Source: SZUA-365 sp049663345
Lineage (GTDB): Bacteria; Bacteroidota; Ignavibacteria; SZUA-365
NCBI GenBank assembly: GCA_049663345.1
Contig: JBATDG010000033.1
Location: forward strand, 1-64,000
DNA length: 64,000 nucleotides
Direction: 5' to 3'
Below are positions 60,119 to 64,000 of this stretch, one piece after another. Numbering within the stretch: the first letter of the stretch is position 1; each line of letters begins with the position of its first letter. The position numbers and the translations under genes were made by a program. The notes under the pieces are model-generated. The model searched no databases. It was not told where the DNA came from and was given only the letters and a program-made list of their open reading frames with translations.

Positions 60119-62701
60119 ATGAGACGCAGTTCCCTCCACCTGCTGGTTGCATTTCTGTTTGTATCCGTATTCGCCAACGCCCAGCCAAGCAAAACGGCTG
60201 AAGGCATATCCTTCGTATTTGCGAATGCCGAGGCCTCTTCGGTATCGCTGGTCGGCGATTTCAATGCATGGTCAACGGAAGCGCATCCGATGAGCAAGGC
60301 GGGCGACGGTACCTGGTCAGTAACCGTTCCTCTGCTTTCCGGTACCTACCAGTACGCGTTCTCTGTCGACGGCAGCCGTATCGAAATGGATCCGAGCAAT
60401 CCTCTCACTTTCGAGTCCATTGATGGCCGCCAACTCAATTCTCTCGTCTCTGTGGCTGACGACGGAAGCCTCCTTACCCAAGGCTATCCTGTTCGGATGA
60501 ACTTAGATGATAATTACCAGAAAAAGGGCGGGACAGTCTATCTGAACATCGTCTTCCGGCATCATGTACCTCTGTACTACAGCTCGGAGGTTGATCGCAT
60601 TGAGGCGCCGTTTGTTCGCCAGCATGCGCTGCGCGACTATTTCCAGATGGCCGATGTGATTCAGCGCTACCCCAACGTGCATGCCACGGTGGTGCTCTCT
60701 CCGACCCTGCTCTGGCAGGTTCAGGAAGTCTACGTCAAACGTCTCGAACCATATATCAAAAAATATCGCGCGATGAATCCATCGACGGCTGAAATCGATG
60801 GCCCACGTTTCCTCCGCGAAATGAAGGGCAAGACCGATCCCTGGATCGATGCATGCCTGACGCCTGCCGAACAGCTGAGCGAAACTGACAAAGAATGGTT
60901 ATACAAGAAAGAGTGGAATGCTTTCACCATGAGCCAGGTGCGCCTGTATCGCTTCCCAGAGTTGATGGAGCTGTATACCAAATGGCGCGATGCAAACGGC
61001 AATCCCAATTATTCCGTCGACGAACTCCGCCTCCTGAAGTTCTTCGCCATCTTCGCAAATTTCGACAGCGAGTTCTACGAGCGCCGCGTGTCCCTGATCC
61101 AGACGGGAACGCGCATCTACCGTTCGCTGGATCTGCGTGATCTGGTCTCCTTCCGCAGCGATGGCAAATATTATCTCAAACGCGCGATCACTGAAGAAGA
61201 CTGCCAGCGCATCGTCGCTTCCGCATGGTACGTTATGGCCAGCATCCAGCCGGCATTCGATAAAACGAAATTCGACAACCGCGCAATGATCGGGCAACTC
61301 GAGCTGGCCGCGACCTCCTACTCCGATGCCATCCTTCCTCTGCTGATCAATTCCGATGTTGCAAAGCAGGCAGATCCGGCTATCGGACTTCCAGCCGCAT
61401 ACAAGCATCCCGAGGACGCGGACGCTCAGTTGAAAATGGGCATCGCCGCCTACCAGAAATATTTCAACATCACCCCGACAGGTTATGTGGCTCCTTACGG
61501 TGCCATCTCCCCGGCGGTGATTCCTCTTCTCCAGGAAAATGGCTTCGAGTATTTCATTTCCGACGAACAGGTCCTGAACAACAGTTCTCCGAAAAACCTG
61601 CCCAGCACGCTGCCTTATTCGGTGACGGTCGATGGCAAGAAGATGTACGGCGCGTTTTCCAATGCTCTGATGACAAACCGCATCAATTGGAGCTATCGCA
61701 ATTACTACGCTGAAAATGCCGCCAACGATTTCATCAATAACGTGCTTTCGATGGCGCCGAATAATCCGAAAAAGCATGCGCTCGTAACGGTAGTGATCGA
61801 CGGTGACGATGCCTGGCAGCATTATCAGCGCGACATCGACGGCAAGGGAATCATGAATGGCGTGTACCGCAAACTCAACAAGCTGTTTAAGAACCGCGCC
61901 ATTGTGTCGGTCACGATGAGTGAGTACGTCAAGGGCAACCGTATGCGCGGTGTCCCTGCGAATAAAGTTGAGGATTTCGAAACGATCAAGGAACTCGCAC
62001 CGGGCTCACGCTTCAACGGCAAATTCAACATGTGGATTGGCAGCCGTGAGATGAATAAGGCATGGGATTACCTGCGCCAAACCCGTACAGACCTCGGCGC
62101 GAGCGCAGCAGCAGTGACTTCGGTCGAGTATCTCGACAACTTCACCAAGCAGCCGATGAACTTCTTCTACGGCGCGACAAGCCCGCATTGGATGGAAACG
62201 TTTAATAGCAGTTCGCTGCAAAAAATGAATCCGAAGCCGTTCGAGCTTATGTTCCGCAACATGCTGAGCGAAAGCTACGTGATCGCCGGCATGCCGAAAC
62301 CGACCAAATTTGATGCCTTCGTGAATGCTGCGGACTTCACTCCCGCATGGAGCGCACCCCGCAAGCGCACCACCGTTACCTTCCTGTGCAAGCTCGTCGA
62401 TCGCGAAGCTATCACTTCCGTGTTCCTCGCTGGAAACCGTAAAGAACTCGCCAACATGGAACCGAATACTGTCCGCATGTGGGACAACGGCGAAAACGGC
62501 GATAAGAATTATGGCGACAACCAGTGGACGCTGATCATCGAGATGGATGCAGGCGACCTGCTTTACAAGTACACCAACTCCGGCGGCCAGGGCACCTGGG
62601 ACGGCGCCGAGACTTTCCCCGACGAATGGCGTCGCATCAAGATCGAAGGCGACAAGATGACGATCGAAGATATCTTCGCCCGCATCAAGAACAAGTATTA
62701 A
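60119..62701 (+). CDS. Secreted glycoside hydrolase family 57-like protein with starch-binding modules
   Basis: 860 residues. A signal peptide (ending NAQ) is followed by a CBM48-like glycogen-binding module (VSLVGDFNAWS, about 25-105). The GH57-type barrel spans about 135-640 (VFRHHVPLYYSS, then RYPNVHATVVLSPTLL). A CBM20-like C-terminal module follows (about 750-845: SVFLAGNRKELANMEP). The general-acid segment VVIDGDDAWQHY is kept, but the nucleophile motif, normally WPSEGS-like, reads APYGAIS with Tyr460 in the Glu position. Activity on alpha-glucans is therefore in question. Has its own promoter and terminator. Confidence 0.82.
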   Translation: MRRSSLHLLVAFLFVSVFANAQPSKTAEGISFVFANAEASSVSLVGDFNAWSTEAHPMSKAGDGTWSVTVPLLSGTYQYAFSVDGSRIEMDPSNPLTFESIDGRQLNSLVSVADDGSLLTQGYPVRMNLDDNYQKKGGTVYLNIVFRHHVPLYYSSEVDRIEAPFVRQHALRDYFQMADVIQRYPNVHATVVLSPTLLWQVQEVYVKRLEPYIKKYRAMNPSTAEIDGPRFLREMKGKTDPWIDACLTPAEQLSETDKEWLYKKEWNAFTMSQVRLYRFPELMELYTKWRDANGNPNYSVDELRLLKFFAIFANFDSEFYERRVSLIQTGTRIYRSLDLRDLVSFRSDGKYYLKRAITEEDCQRIVASAWYVMASIQPAFDKTKFDNRAMIGQLELAATSYSDAILPLLINSDVAKQADPAIGLPAAYKHPEDADAQLKMGIAAYQKYFNITPTGYVAPYGAISPAVIPLLQENGFEYFISDEQVLNNSSPKNLPSTLPYSVTVDGKKMYGAFSNALMTNRINWSYRNYYAENAANDFINNVLSMAPNNPKKHALVTVVIDGDDAWQHYQRDIDGKGIMNGVYRKLNKLFKNRAIVSVTMSEYVKGNRMRGVPANKVEDFETIKELAPGSRFNGKFNMWIGSREMNKAWDYLRQTRTDLGASAAAVTSVEYLDNFTKQPMNFFYGATSPHWMETFNSSSLQKMNPKPFELMFRNMLSESYVIAGMPKPTKFDAFVNAADFTPAWSAPRKRTTVTFLCKLVDREAITSVFLAGNRKELANMEPNTVRMWDNGENGDKNYGDNQWTLIIEMDAGDLLYKYTNSGGQGTWDGAETFPDEWRRIKIEGDKMTIEDIFARIKNKY

Positions 62702-62718
62702 TCCGTACGCGGAACAGT

Positions 62719-62753
62719 GAGGCTGTCTCGACTGGAGGCAGCCTCTTTTTTTT
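62719..62753 (+). terminator. Intrinsic terminator of the GH57-like gene
   Basis: GAGGCTGTCTC-GACTG-GAGGCAGCCTC with one mismatch, followed by eight T, 18 bases after the stop codon. Confidence 0.92.
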
Positions 62754-62779
62754 ACCCTCGAACGCAAGTCGCGAGTACT

Positions 62780-63397
62780 ATGGAATCTTCGCTTCCGCTT
62801 TATAATCAGACGCATTTCACGCGGCAGGAGCTTATAGACTCAATCGCTGCAAACGTGGACCCTGTCGAGCTCACCACCATTCTCGGTGCGTATGAAATTG
62901 CGGGAAGCGTGCACGAATATCAGAAGCGCAATGATTCCACCCCATATTTCTGGCATCTTTCGCGCGTGGCGCGCATTATCATCGAAGAAATTCAGTATCT
63001 CAACGCCGATGTTATCAGCGCCGCGCTGCTGCATGACGTACTTGAGGATTCCGACATCATCACCGCCGAAGTGCTCAAATACAATTTCAGCGCCTACATT
63101 TCCTACATCGTGGAAGTGCTGACCAAGAACATCCGTCTCGTCGGGGCGCAGAGGGAGCAGGAAGATCAGGAGTATATTGAGCGGCTGCGCTACAGCAGCA
63201 TCGATTGCAAAATCGTCAAGTTCGCCGAACGCCTGGACAACTACCGCTGCCTCGAATTCGGAGTCAAGCGAAATCCCTTCGGCTACATCGAGGCTACCGA
63301 GCGCGACTACTATCCGATGGCGCGTGAAGAAAAGAATGGAATGCTCGATCGTATTGTTGAGGAAATGGACCTGATCAAGCGCAAACTGTATTCCTGA
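62780..63397 (+). CDS. Stand-alone SpoT-type HD hydrolase
   Basis: 205 residues containing only the HD domain of RelA/SpoT proteins. TPYFWHLSRVARII gives the first His, ALLHDVLEDSD the HD and ED pairs, and FAERLDNYRCLE the last Asp. Proteins of this size act as small alarmone hydrolases that remove the pyrophosphate from (p)ppGpp. No synthetase or TGS domain is present. The ATG at 62780 is favoured because the upstream frame covers the terminator. Confidence 0.82.
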   Translation: MESSLPLYNQTHFTRQELIDSIAANVDPVELTTILGAYEIAGSVHEYQKRNDSTPYFWHLSRVARIIIEEIQYLNADVISAALLHDVLEDSDIITAEVLKYNFSAYISYIVEVLTKNIRLVGAQREQEDQEYIERLRYSSIDCKIVKFAERLDNYRCLEFGVKRNPFGYIEATERDYYPMAREEKNGMLDRIVEEMDLIKRKLYS

Positions 63398-63409
63398 GAA
63401 AGCAAGCTA

Positions 63410-63904
63410 ATGCGCGTTCTCATACAACGTATTTCCCGTGCCCGTGTAACTGTCGATGATCCATCCACCGGCGAAAGCCGCATCACAGGAGAAATCGGAC
63501 CCGGACTGCTTATTCTCTGCGGAGTTCGTCACGGTGATGCCGAAGACGATGCCGTTTATCTTGCCGCACGGACAGCCCGCCTGCGCGTGTTCAATGATGA
63601 CGAAGGGAAAATGAATCTTTCCCTGCTCGATACCGGCGGCGCCGCGCTGGTGGTATCGCAATTCACGCTCCATGCCGACACGCGGAAAGGCAATCGTCCC
63701 AGCTACGGACACGCAGCGGAACCGGTGCTCGCGCGGCAGCTCTATGACCGCTTCGTTGCCGAATTGCGTGCCCACCTTGGCAGCAGCCGCGTTGGTACGG
63801 GAGAATTCGGCGCCATGATGAAGGTCGAGCTGGTGAATGACGGTCCTGTCACCGTCACCGTGAAATCGAAATCCGAATACAGCGGAGAGCAAGAAGATGA
63901 TTGA
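63410..63904 (+). CDS. dtd: D-aminoacyl-tRNA deacylase
   Basis: 164 residues. Hydrolyses D-amino acids (and Gly from tRNA-Ala) off mischarged tRNA. The family motifs VVSQFTLHADTRKGNRPSY and GEFGAMMKVELVNDGPVT are intact; the second carries the Gly-cisPro mimic region. It starts 12 bases after the HD gene and overlaps the next start by eight bases. Confidence 0.94.
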   Translation: MRVLIQRISRARVTVDDPSTGESRITGEIGPGLLILCGVRHGDAEDDAVYLAARTARLRVFNDDEGKMNLSLLDTGGAALVVSQFTLHADTRKGNRPSYGHAAEPVLARQLYDRFVAELRAHLGSSRVGTGEFGAMMKVELVNDGPVTVTVKSKSEYSGEQEDD

Positions 63905-64000
63905 CGCAGCATTGGACCGCCGCGTGCTGCTGATCTTTCTTGATGGTGTGGGCATTGGGACGAAAGACCCCCACCGCAATCCCCTGTTTGATCTCCGTCC
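63897..64000 (+). CDS. Start of an alkaline-phosphatase-superfamily metalloenzyme (partial)
   Basis: Only the first 34 codons are in the window. LLIFLDGVGIGTKDPHRNPL is the metal-binding start of the phosphopentomutase/phosphoglycerate mutase (metalloenzyme) superfamily. The gene runs off the right edge, so family and length cannot be settled. Confidence 0.7.
   Translation, partial: MIDAALDRRVLLIFLDGVGIGTKDPHRNPLFDLR

Overview
The window looks like chromosome of a free-living member of the Bacteroidota/Chlorobiota/Ignavibacteriota group. The reasons are two secreted proteins with C-terminal sorting domains of the type IX secretion kind (one with the NPFNPTT signature), a bacillithiol gene (bshB1), DUF4837 and DUF1573 lipoproteins, an SDR-type threonine dehydrogenase, and many lipoproteins with short signal peptides. 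Genes are dense, many start codons have GGAG-like ribosome binding sites, and several promoters resemble TTGACA-17-TAnnnT. No phage, transposase, integrase or CRISPR array was seen.

Layout. 1-3.1 kb: tRNA-Ser(GCU), two lipoproteins and a ribosomal protein operon (bL31, bS18, bL28 and a 56-residue protein). 3.3-7.1 kb: a membrane/methyltransferase-like/TPR fusion followed by bshB1. 7.2-11.6 kb: PASTA protein, DUF1573 lipoprotein, outer-membrane protein and TolB-like lipoprotein, separated by tandem 7-8 bp repeats. 11.7-19.9 kb: an arsenic island. Its + strand half has arsR, acr3, an LMW-PTP arsenate reductase, arsM, a thioredoxin lipoprotein and a DUF1573 protein. Its - strand half has arsR, a small thioredoxin, arsF, arsG and a DUF318/ArsP-like permease. 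20-24.8 kb: cydAB, class I aldolase, an SDR epimerase. 25-30 kb: two large secreted proteins. 30.3-36.2 kb: an HD hydrolase and a + strand run of seven genes (PLP sulfur-amino-acid enzyme, pgeF, lipM-like, panB, cupin, DUF971, class I glutamine amidotransferase). 36.4-40.4 kb: a 1316-residue repeat adhesin. 40.8-48.7 kb: PPDK, TfoX-like, a VapBC-like pair, lipocalin, and kbl-tdh for threonine breakdown. 49-59.8 kb: a tightly overlapped ten-gene - strand operon including tilS, hpt and ftsH. 60-64 kb: GH57-like protein, stand-alone SpoT-type HD protein, dtd and the start of an alkaline-phosphatase-like enzyme.

The arsenic genes form one coherent pathway. Arsenate is reduced (ArsC) and arsenite exported (Acr3) or methylated (ArsM). 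Organic and aromatic arsenicals are handled by ArsF/ArsG and the DUF318 permease, under two ArsR repressors whose palindromic operators lie on their own promoters.

The most unusual feature is the intergenic DNA. At least ten gaps hold arrays of 7-9 bp (or 17 bp) units. The unit sequence differs between sites, several arrays are paired as large inverted repeats, and one dispersed element has overwritten the 3' end of arsC. A separate array of five 21-bp hairpin units follows tdh; its arm sequences change in a compensating way, which suggests that the structure rather than the sequence is kept.
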